Shown here in pieces: positions 7,389 through 15,700 of a stretch of DNA of 16,954 nt. The stretch covers positions 1-16,954 of the forward strand of contig CAJLFQ010000047.1 in the NCBI GenBank assembly GCA_905205975.1, read 5' to 3'. Position numbers and translations under genes: made by a program. The DNA is from an uncultured Eubacteriales bacterium (GTDB lineage: Bacteria > Bacillota > Clostridia > Oscillospirales > QAMX01). Position 1 is the stretch's first letter, and every line of letters begins with the position of its first letter. The notes under the pieces are model-generated. The model did no database searches. It worked only from the letters and a program-made list of their open reading frames with translations, and was not told the origin of the DNA.

Positions 7389-9011
7389 TTACAAAGCGTC
7401 ACCTGTCTGCGCTGCGGCACGCTCCTGCTTCATCGCGATATGGCGCATGGCACAGTCCACCAGCGAATCCGTTGTGACGGGTTCGCGCAGACCGGAGACA
7501 AACACTGTGTCCTGAATGGGATCTGTCCAGGCCGGCGCAATGCCCTGACTGCCCGTCATCATGCCGACGACAGACCCGACCGTCGCACCGTTGCAGTCAG
7601 TGTCGAGCCCAAAATGAACGGCAGAACAGATACTCTTGGTGTAGTCTTTGCCGCCGTAGAGAAGAGCGGCGGCGACGATTTCCGCATTCGGCAAAACGTG
7701 AATGAGATCGCTTCGGTTGGAGGCGTCGTACCGCCTGTAAAAATCGGCGGTGAACGCTTCCAGTGAACGACCTGCCTGAAAACCATCGCAGACGCGACGG
7801 ACGGCGGCATACAGCCGGGAGGTGACCGGGATCTGGGACAACCCGCAGACCACAACATCCAGCGGATCGTCCAGCACGGCGGCACCGGCCAGCATGGCGG
7901 CGGCAAACATTTCGCCGTAGATGCCGTTTTTCACATGCGAGATGCGGGCGTCGCGCCATGCGAGTTCAGCGGCCGTCTCCGGATCGCCGGGGTTGATGTA
8001 GCCGAAGTAATCGCCGCGAATCTGGGCGCCGATCCATTCCCGGAAGGGGTTTTTCAGCAGCGCCGTCTCGGGCGGCCCGTATCCGGCCAGCATATTCCGG
8101 TAGGCAATGCGCTCCGCTGTGGCGAATGCATTCAGATTCTGGTTGTTCTTCCACCAGCGGCAGACGTCAGAGGAAGTGAAACCAAGCCCGTACTGGTCGA
8201 CAATGCGGGCGGCGAAGACCGTATAGTTGGTGTCGTCGTCTCCAGGAAAGGCGCCGGACATCTGGTCGGGCCACTGATGGCTGCGCAGGGGAAATTCAAA
8301 CCGGTCAAATGCGGGATTTTCAATGTCGCGGCTTGTGATATACCGATGAAAGGGTTCGTTTCCTGTCAGGCGAAGCAGCGTATGCAGCTCCTTGGGAAGG
8401 ATGCATTCCACCGGCTTGCCCAGCGCACAGCCGCAGACGCGGCCGCGCCAAGCGCCGGTCAAACGGTCGCGCAGGACGGATGCGTCCGGCATGGTGAAAT
8501 CCGGCAGGGCAGGAGGCTCCGGCCGGAGCTGACGGATTTCCGGCAGATCGTCCGGTTCCGTCCATGGATAATCCGGCCGCATGGGTGCATGACAGAAGAT
8601 GCCGAACAAAACGTCGGCGAGCCGCTCTTTTTCCAGACCGTTTGGATAATTGCAGACGGCTTGGACGATGTCGCCGGCGTGCCTGACATCCCGGCCTTCG
8701 TCCAGCGCCTGCTGATAATCGATGGCGAGATCCGGGCCGTAACACTCCCAGGATTCCAAATCCTCGTAGCAGGGGATGAAATCGGACTGCCGGCGCAGCG
8801 CTTCTGTAGACTGCTGGCTGGACAGATCGTTGAGCCAGTCCATGGAAACGTTGAAACACTTGGCAATCCGCACAAGGTTGTCCAGATCCGGGGAAGCCGT
8901 ACCGGATTCCCACCGCTGGATGGCCTGACGGGACAAACCGAGCTTCTCTGCAAATTTTTCCTGTGAATAACCGCGCTGGCGGCGCAGCATGTAGATGCGG
9001 TCTCCAAGCAT
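7389..9011 (-). CDS. XRE-type HTH fused to ADP-ribosylglycohydrolase
   Basis: This 540-residue protein joins an N-terminal Cro/CI-type helix-turn-helix (about 1-62; GYSQEKFAEKLGLSRQAIQRWESG) to an ADP-ribosylglycohydrolase domain (about 179-530) through a roughly 115-residue acidic linker. The hydrolase domain begins LTGAWRGRVCGCALGKPVE, carries metal-binding DDDT (258-261), KNGIYGEMFAAAM (361-373) and DTDCNGAT (470-477). The last is the DTDC variant of the usual DTDT motif. All expected acidic metal ligands are present, so hydrolysis of an ADP-ribosyl or related ribosyl bond is plausible; the substrate is unknown. The start at 9011 is chosen because the in-frame extension to 9296 crosses a promoter and a tRNA gene. 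AAGGG (3 bases) and GGAG (11 bases) lie upstream. A promoter at 9042-9070 is divergent from tRNA-Ala. Autoregulation is inferred from the HTH and an inverted repeat there. Confidence 0.9.
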   Translation of the reverse strand: MLGDRIYMLRRQRGYSQEKFAEKLGLSRQAIQRWESGTASPDLDNLVRIAKCFNVSMDWLNDLSSQQSTEALRRQSDFIPCYEDLESWECYGPDLAIDYQQALDEGRDVRHAGDIVQAVCNYPNGLEKERLADVLFGIFCHAPMRPDYPWTEPDDLPEIRQLRPEPPALPDFTMPDASVLRDRLTGAWRGRVCGCALGKPVECILPKELHTLLRLTGNEPFHRYITSRDIENPAFDRFEFPLRSHQWPDQMSGAFPGDDDTNYTVFAARIVDQYGLGFTSSDVCRWWKNNQNLNAFATAERIAYRNMLAGYGPPETALLKNPFREWIGAQIRGDYFGYINPGDPETAAELAWRDARISHVKNGIYGEMFAAAMLAGAAVLDDPLDVVVCGLSQIPVTSRLYAAVRRVCDGFQAGRSLEAFTADFYRRYDASNRSDLIHVLPNAEIVAAALLYGGKDYTKSICSAVHFGLDTDCNGATVGSVVGMMTGSQGIAPAWTDPIQDTVFVSGLREPVTTDSLVDCAMRHIAMKQERAAAQTGDAL

Positions 9012-9041
9012 CTGCCCTTCATCTCCAAAGCCGTTTTGCCT

Positions 9042-9070
9042 ATTATACCGTATCTGCGCCCGGTTGGCAA
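9042..9070 (-). promoter_or_regulatory. Promoter of the XRE/ADP-ribosylglycohydrolase gene
   Basis: On the minus strand TTGCCA (9070-9065), a 17-base spacer and TATAAT (9047-9042) precede the ATG at 9011, giving a leader of about 24 nucleotides. The -35 box matches four of six consensus bases and the -10 is perfect. Confidence 0.75.
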
Positions 9071-9119
9071 GCGGCAGAGGAGAAGCCGAAAGAAAAAACA
9101 GTTTTTTCCGGATTCCCCC

Positions 9120-9148
9120 TTGACAAAACGGAAAAAACGCGGTATAAT
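9120..9148 (+). promoter_or_regulatory. Consensus promoter for tRNA-Ala
   Basis: TTGACA (9120-9125), 17 bases and TATAAT (9143-9148) are an exact consensus promoter. The expected start lies about 13 bases before the mature tRNA-Ala. Confidence 0.9.
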
Positions 9149-9167
9149 AGGCAAGTGCTTGAGGCAT

Positions 9168-9243
9168 GGGGGTGTAGCTCAGCTGGGAGAGCATTACGTT
9201 CGCAACGTAGGGGTCGAGGGTTCGAATCCCTTCATCTCCACCA
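9168..9243 (+). tRNA. tRNA-Ala(CGC)
   Basis: The cloverleaf is complete. The acceptor GGGGGTG pairs with CATCTCC (two G-T pairs), the D-arm is GCTCAGCTGGGAGAGC, the anticodon stem TTACG/CGTAG encloses loop TTCGCAA, and the T-arm is GAGGG TTCGAAT CCCTT. Discriminator A and encoded CCA follow. Anticodon CGC reads GCG (alanine). A terminator-like hairpin follows within seven bases. Confidence 0.95.
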
Positions 9244-9249
9244 CAGAGC

Positions 9250-9281
9250 AAAACCCTTGGGCAGCCTCCCAAGGGTTTTTG
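9250..9281 (+). terminator. Terminator-like hairpin between two tRNA genes
   Basis: AAAACCCTTGGG (9250-9261) and CCCAAGGGTTTT (9268-9279) form a perfect 12-bp stem with a six-base loop, ending in TTTTTG. It should end most tRNA-Ala transcripts, which leaves the following tRNA-Arg dependent on read-through or on an unseen promoter. Confidence 0.82.
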
Positions 9282-9308
9282 CCATTTTTCAGGCACTGTC
9301 TTCTACAC

Positions 9309-9385
9309 GCGCCCGTAGCTCAGCTGGATAGAGCGTTGGACTCCGACTCCAAAGGTCGCAGATTCGAATTCTGTCGGGCGTACCA
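9309..9385 (+). tRNA. tRNA-Arg(CCG)
   Basis: The acceptor GCGCCCG pairs with CGGGCGT (terminal G-T), the D-arm is GCTCAGCTGGATAGAGC, the anticodon stem TTGGA/TCCAA holds loop CTCCGAC, and the T-arm is GCAGA TTCGAAT TCTGT. Discriminator A and CCA are encoded. Anticodon CCG reads CGG (arginine). No promoter is visible in the short gap after the preceding hairpin. Confidence 0.95.
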
Positions 9386-9388
9386 CCC

Positions 9389-9430
9389 GAAAAGCGCTGC
9401 TTGAAAAAGCAGCGCTTTTCTGCTATTTTT
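9389..9430 (+). terminator. Terminator of tRNA-Arg
   Basis: A perfect 14-bp stem (GAAAAGCGCTGCTT, 9389-9402, with 9407-9420) closes a GAAA loop and is followed by TGCTATTTTT. It lies four bases after the tRNA CCA. Confidence 0.87.
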
Positions 9431-9441
9431 ACATATGTCTG

Positions 9442-9520
9442 ATCCACCCCTCAAAACCAGAAAAAAAGCCGGATGCGGCAAATCTGCGAGCTTTTTTTTT
9501 AGATAATTTTTTTGGTGGAT
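9442..9520. repeat. Imperfect AT-rich inverted repeat, possible terminator
   Basis: Seven A residues plus GC (9462-9469 region) can pair with GCTTTTTTT (9490-9497), with CGGAT/ATCTG inside, and an outer ATCCACC (9442-9448) pairs with GGTGGAT (9514-9520). It lies between the tRNA-Arg terminator and the protease promoter and could insulate the two. The stem is broken by bulges, so the call is weak. Confidence 0.35.
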
Positions 9521-9545
9521 TTGAGCTGAAAAAGCCGAAAGATGG

Positions 9546-9574
9546 TAGACAACAGGAGATAAATGTGCTATAAT
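9546..9574 (+). promoter_or_regulatory. Promoter of the surface protease gene
   Basis: TAGACA (9546-9551, five of six consensus), 17 bases and TATAAT (9569-9574) face the protease gene. The predicted start near 9581 gives a leader of about 148 nucleotides. Confidence 0.75.
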
Positions 9575-9582
9575 AGTTTATC

Positions 9583-9678
9583 CTGATAATGTCTTATCAG
9601 CTGACCTTGCGCAGCAGGGTTTGAGCGGGCTGAAAACCGCCCGCCGATCAATTTGTGCACCTTGGGGCTTGCCCCGTG
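9583..9678 (+). promoter_or_regulatory. Structured 5' leader of the protease mRNA
   Basis: Three hairpins follow one another in the leader: CTGATAA/TTATCAG (9583-9600), GCGGGC/GCCCGC (9625-9644) and CAC-GGGGC/GCCCC-GTG (9658-9678, with a three-base bulge). None has a T-run after it. I do not recognise a known riboswitch class. The structure could stabilise the mRNA or control translation. Confidence 0.4.
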
Positions 9679-9728
9679 AATAGATGCAGCGAGTCATTCC
9701 ACCGCAAATATAGAAAAGGAGAATGCAT

Positions 9729-12700
9729 ATGAAGAAGCACTTCAGCAAACGCTTGATCTCTCTTGTGTTGGCTTTGGCAGTGTGCTTGGGTCTTGCTATA
9801 CCGGTCGGCGCGGCAGACACAAATGCCACATCCAACGTCCGGATCAGAAAGATCGACAACAACGCAGTGTCTGCTTCTCTGCGTGACAGCATTGCAGTCG
9901 ACGCGGATGAAACGGCACCGCTCTACAAGGATACGGATATCGTTCGTGTGTCCATTATCCTGAAGGAGAAATCGACCATTGAGCAGGGTTTCTCCATTGA
10001 GAACATTGCAGAAAACAGCAAGGCAATCGCCTACCGGCAGAACCTGCAGACTCGGCAGGATACGCTGGCTGAGAAGATTTCCAAAGAAGCCCTGGGCGGC
10101 AAAACCCTGGACATCGTCTGGAATCTGACCCTTGCAGCCAACCTCATTTCTGCGAACGTCCCCTACGGCAGCATTGAATCCATCAAAGCTGTCAAAGGCG
10201 TTAAAACCGTCGTTGTGGAAGACCGCTATGATCCGATGGTGGCCAGTGTTGAACCGGTCAACCCGAACATGGCGACCTCCAGCGAAATGATCGGCAGTAG
10301 CCTTGCATGGGCAGCCGGCTACAACGGCGTCGGCAGCAAGATTGCCGTCATCGACACCGGCACGGATACCGACCATCAGAGCTTCGACGCGAAAGCGTTT
10401 GAATATGCCATCACCGAAGACGAAGCGGCCGGCAAAGAAGCCAACCTGATGACCGTGGCAGACATCGAAAAAGTCCTCAGCCAGCTGCATGTTTCGCAGC
10501 GCACAAAGGGCGTCACGGCGGAAGAACTCTACGTCAATCCCAAGCTCCCGTTCGGCTACAACTACATTGACAAAGATTTCGACCTCACGCACGACAACGA
10601 CAAAGCCAGCGAACACGGCTCGCACGTTGCCGGTATCTCCACAGCCAACCGCTACATCCCGGACGGCAAGGGCGGCTTTGTTGCAGCCCTTGAAAGCGTC
10701 CATACACAGGGCGTTGCACCGGATGCACAGCTGATCACCATGAAGGTCTTCGGCAAGGCCGGCGGCGCTTACCCGTCGGACTACATGGCAGCCATCGAAG
10801 ACGCAATCGTTCTGGGCTGCGACAGCATCAACCTGTCCCTGGGTTCTTCCAACCCCGGCACCAGCACCAACGCTGAATACCAGACCATCCTGGACAACCT
10901 GACGGAAGCGGGCGCAGTCGTCTGCATCTCCGCCGGCAACTCCGGTTCCTGGGTTGACAGCGCAGCAAGCGGCATCGGCTACCTCTACTCCGACGACGTC
11001 AGCCTTGACACCGTCGGCTCCCCGGGCAGCTACACCAACTCTCTGGCAGTCGCCTCTGTCGACAACATCGGTCAGACTGGCAACTACCTGAGCATTGACG
11101 GCAAAGTCACGTTCTTTTCGGAAACCGAATATTCCAACGCCCCCATCGTCAAAACGCTGGACACCACCGGCGAGGGCACGGAATATGAATACCTCCTCTT
11201 CCAGAACACCGGCGCCGACGCCAGCAACAAGAACCTGCTGACCGATTACGCCGACGTGATCAAAGGCAAAGTCGTCATGGTCTACCGCGGCGTCTCTTCC
11301 TTCTATCAGAAACATGAAGCTGTCGCCGCAGTCGGCGCAGCGGCCTGTATCGTTGTCAACAACCAGCCCGGCGTCATCAACATGGATCTGACCGATTCTA
11401 AGGCCACGATTCCGTGCGTCTCCATCACGCAGGCCAGCGGCGACGCGATCATCGCGGATGCAACGCCGGTCTACGCAGAAGACGGCACAACCGTCCTCTA
11501 CTACAAGGGCAAAATCACCGTTTCCGACGCAGTTTCCAGCATCATCAATGAATCCGAATACTACACCATGAGCTCCTTCAGCTCCTGGGGCGTTCCGGGC
11601 TCGCTGCAGCTGAAACCGGAAATCACGGCGCCTGGCGGCAGCATCTACTCTGTCAACGGCGCGATCGCCGGCGGCAAAGCATATGAAGTCATGTCCGGCA
11701 CATCGATGGCGGCTCCGCAGGTCAACGGTATGATGGCGCTGATGGCGCAGTACATCCGTGAAAACGACCTCACGGCCAAAACGGGCCTTACGGCGCGTCA
11801 GCTTGCACAGTCCCTGCTGATGTCCACCTCTGTCCCGGTCATCGAAGAAGAAAGCAAAAACTACTACTCCATCCTGAAACAGGGCTCCGGCCTTGCCGAT
11901 ATCAACGCAGCCATCAACGCCAGCAGCTACATCATGATGAATGCTGACGCCAACGCCGGCGCGAAAGACGGCAAAGTCAAAGTCGAACTGGGCGACGACC
12001 CGGCGAGAAAAGGCGAATACACCTTCGCCTACACGCTGACCAACCTCAAAGACACCGCGATGAACTATACGCTCAATACGGATGTCTTCACGCAGGATCT
12101 GGCTGCCGCTTCCAGCATCGTCCTCCTGTACTCCGCAGTGACGGATCTGCCGTCCGTCGTCACCTATGAAGTCAACGGCAAACTCGTTCAGTCCATCGGC
12201 TACTACGAAGGTCTGACGGCTGACGATGCACAGGCCATTCTGGACTATGCAGTCGGCAAGATCGAACTGACCGACGATCAGCTCTATAACTATGACCTGA
12301 ACGAAGACGGCAAAGTCACGACCTTTGACGCACACCTGATCCTCAGCTCGCTGAACAAGGCCGTCATCGAACTCCCGGCCGACGGCAGCGTCGAAGTCAA
12401 AGTCACGATCAAGCTCAATCAGGGAACCAAGGATTACCTCGATCACTACTACACCAGCGGCGCTTACATCGAAGCTTACAGCTTCGCGGATGAATTTACG
12501 TCCGAAGAAGGCGTCAAAGGCACGTCGCATTCCATCCCAGTTCTCGGCTTCTACGGCAACTGGACCGATGGTTCCATGTACGATAAGGGTTCCTACTGGG
12601 ATTTCCAGACGGGCGCTGAAACCCGTCCGCCGTATCTCCCGGGCTCCTATACGAAGTACAACACGATGAGCAACCTCCTGACCCTGCTGTCGGGCGGCGA

Positions 12701-15700
12701 TCTGTATGCCTTCGGCGGCAACCCGTATGACAGCGACGAAGCCTACAACCCCGAACGCAACGCGTTCAGCGCGGTCAACGGCGACATCCTCTACTCCTAC
12801 GAATACTCTCCGATCCGTAACGCAGCAGCCTCCCGCGTGACGGTTGCGGATGCAGAAACCGGCGAAGTTTACCTGAACCTCAACAACGGCGCAGTCAACG
12901 GCGCGTTCTACCATGTCAACGGCGGTGCCTGGCAGGAGAAGACCAGCGTTGCCAAGATGAACTGGCAGGCCGCCGGCGTGCCGGACGGCGCAAAAGTCAA
13001 CGTCTCTCTGACGCTGGCACCGGAATACTATGTCGATGCCAAGGGCAGCGTCAACTGGGAAGCGCTGGGCAAAGGCGCAACGCTGACGACCTCCATGACC
13101 ATCGATAACACGGCTCCGGAAGTCACCTATGTCGACGGCGAAAACGGCATCTCCGTCACTGCGAAAGACAACCAGTACATCGCCGCCATCGCACTCCTCA
13201 ACAAGAACGGCTCTGCGGTTCTGGCCAAGGAAATCCCAGGCGAAGAAGCCGTCAAGGGCGAAACCTACACTTGGGATCTCGACATGACCGAAACCTACGG
13301 CAAGAAGTTCCTGCTGGCCGTCTTCGACTATGCAGGCAACCAGTCGACGTATGAAGTCGAACTCGAAGAATCCCATACCGGCGATATCACCGGCGCATTC
13401 CTCGCGGTCAGCGGCGGCAAATGGGTCGCCATCAAAGACGGCGAAGTCAAGAACCTGACGGCTGTCGCCCCGCTCCCGGCAGGCGCAGCCTATGTCGGCG
13501 GCTATCTGTTCACGAACTCCGGCACGTCTACGACCTCGAAGTACATCAGTGTTTCTGACATGGATATGATCAGCAGCCCGACGATTCTGTACAGTTACAG
13601 ACTGACCAACAACGTCCCGGGCGACCTTACCTACTCCGCGGCAGATGAAACGCTCTATCAAATCAGCTACACATCGAAAAAATCCGGCAGCAAATGGCTG
13701 TACACGACGATTCTGTCTGAAGTTGACATGACGACCGGCGAAGTCAAATCGGTCGGCACGATCAAGGGCCTCAGCGAAGCCGCACTCTCGCTGACCTGCG
13801 ACACGGAAGGCAACTTCTACATGGTCGAAATGACCACAGGCAAGCTCTTTACCTTCAAACGCGCAGACGTTGAAGCGGGCAGCGATGTTGTCCTGGTCGG
13901 CGAAACCGGCTGGAAGGGCAATATGGCCAACAACAACGGTGCACCGTCCATCGCATGGAACAAAGCAGACGGCATGATCTATCAGACCAACCACTTCAAC
14001 GATGACGCCTCTCAGACGGCCCTGCTGAAGATTGATCCGAAGACGGCTGAAACCACCAAGGTCTGCGACATCCCGGCCAACACCACCGCACTTGTCATCC
14101 CGGATGACAGCACGCTCCCGGCTGTTCTGATGCCAGATGCAGTCAAGGAAGTCAAGCTCAGCAAGACTGCATTCTCCATGATCAAGGGCACGACCGAACA
14201 GCTCACCGCACAGGTCAACCCGTGGTCGGTCGCTGACAAGTCCGTCACCTGGTCGTCTTCCGATCCGTCCATCGCCACGGTTGACGAAAATGGTCTTGTC
14301 ACCGCCATCGCCGACGGCGAAGTTACCATTACGGCTGCTTCCACCGTCAAGCCGGATGTCACCGCAGTCTGCGACGTCGAAGTCTTTACCATCAATATGA
14401 CGGTCAAAGGTCTCCTGCAGGATACGGAAGGCAACCCGCAGATGTTCTCCTGGAACCTTACGGAATCCACCTGGAAGAAAGATAAAGACGTGACCCCGTC
14501 CGTCGACTCCGTCACGCTCGATACCAAGAACAACGTTCTGTATCTGGCAGACGCTTCTTCCGACAGCTGGTCGATGCACGCGATTGACCCGGCAACGGGT
14601 GAAACGCTGGCCTCCTATGCAAACGGCGTAGGCGTTCCGATGTGGGATATGACCTACAACCCGTACTTCTCCGAACAGGAAGACAAGCCGATCGTCTCCG
14701 CAGTCTACAACTACTTCCTCCTGGCCGCTCAGGATCCGACGGCGCTGAACACGATGGCGTTCGATATGAGCGACCTCTTTAGCCAATACACCCGCGCAGG
14801 CTATGCGGTTGCGCTGACCTCGCTGGGTAAAGTGCCGGTCGAAGACGAAGATGGCAACCCGACGACAACCGGCGAAATGATCTTCGTGCTCGACAACAGG
14901 GGTTATATGTGGATCTGGACCGTCTATAAGACGGATGAAGGCTATTCCGCCAACATCAACCTGCTCGAGTCGGATCTCGACCTCAGCTTCCCGGGCTATG
15001 AAAACGATATGTATTGCTCGATGATCGCAGACAACGATGGCGTTTACCTCTATCTGTCCGCGTTCAACGGCGATACGAATGAAATCTACCGCCTGAGCCT
15101 CGTTCAGAACAGCGCAGGCAACATGATGATTTCTGGTCTGAAGATCGGCGACGTCGGCGAGAACGTCTGGCCGGCGGCGCTCTACGAAGCGCTTGACAAC
15201 GCAACGGCTGACACCGGCGCGATCAAACTGACCGAAGTCGCTTCCGCCCCGAAAGCCGGCGAGACAATCCAGGCCAAGGCTGAACTCGTCGATGCCAACG
15301 AACTCCGCGCACACCTGAAAGCCGACGACAAGACCAACGGCAGCCTGAACGCCGTGAAGGTCACGGAAGACGCTGTCCAGGCGGCGAAGAACCTCCTCAA
15401 AGACGAAACCACCGGCGTTACCGTTCAGGATTCCGGCCGCGTTTATCTCGATATCACGGCTGACGCTTCCACCAACGGTTTGATCGAAGTCGAATACGAC
15501 AGCGACGTGCTGACGTTCATCGGCGTTGAAAACGGTAATCTGGCTATGGTCAGCGGCAACGGCGCAGACGGCTCGGCGAAATTCGCCTATGCCTCCGGCA
15601 AAGTTGTCAACGGCAGAGTCGGCACGCTCGTCTTCTCCTATGACAAGCACAACTGCCCGTATGAAACGGATGTTACCATCAAGACCCTTGAGGATTGCGA

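Larger units (their letters stand above)
9036..9154. repeat. Inverted 15-mer across divergent promoters, possible operator
   Basis: CGGTATAATAGGCAA occurs on the plus strand at 9140-9154 and, inverted, at 9036-9050. Each copy contains the -10 hexamer of one of the two divergent promoters and extends beyond it on both sides. TATAAT itself explains only six of the 15 identical bases. The neighbouring gene encodes a HTH protein, so the pair may be its binding site; that is inference. Confidence 0.45.

Noticed and set aside
9012..9296. N-terminal extension of the XRE/ADP-ribosylglycohydrolase frame (GGDEGIRTLDPYVANVMLSQLSYTP)
   Set aside because: This is the familiar antisense translation of a tRNA gene. 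It covers tRNA-Ala and two promoters, so the start at 9011 was used.
9036..9404. Plus-strand frame reading VAQLGEHYVRNVGVEGSNPF and VAQLDRALDSDSKGRRFEF
   Set aside because: These are well-known translation artefacts of tRNA genes (here tRNA-Ala and tRNA-Arg), not a protein.
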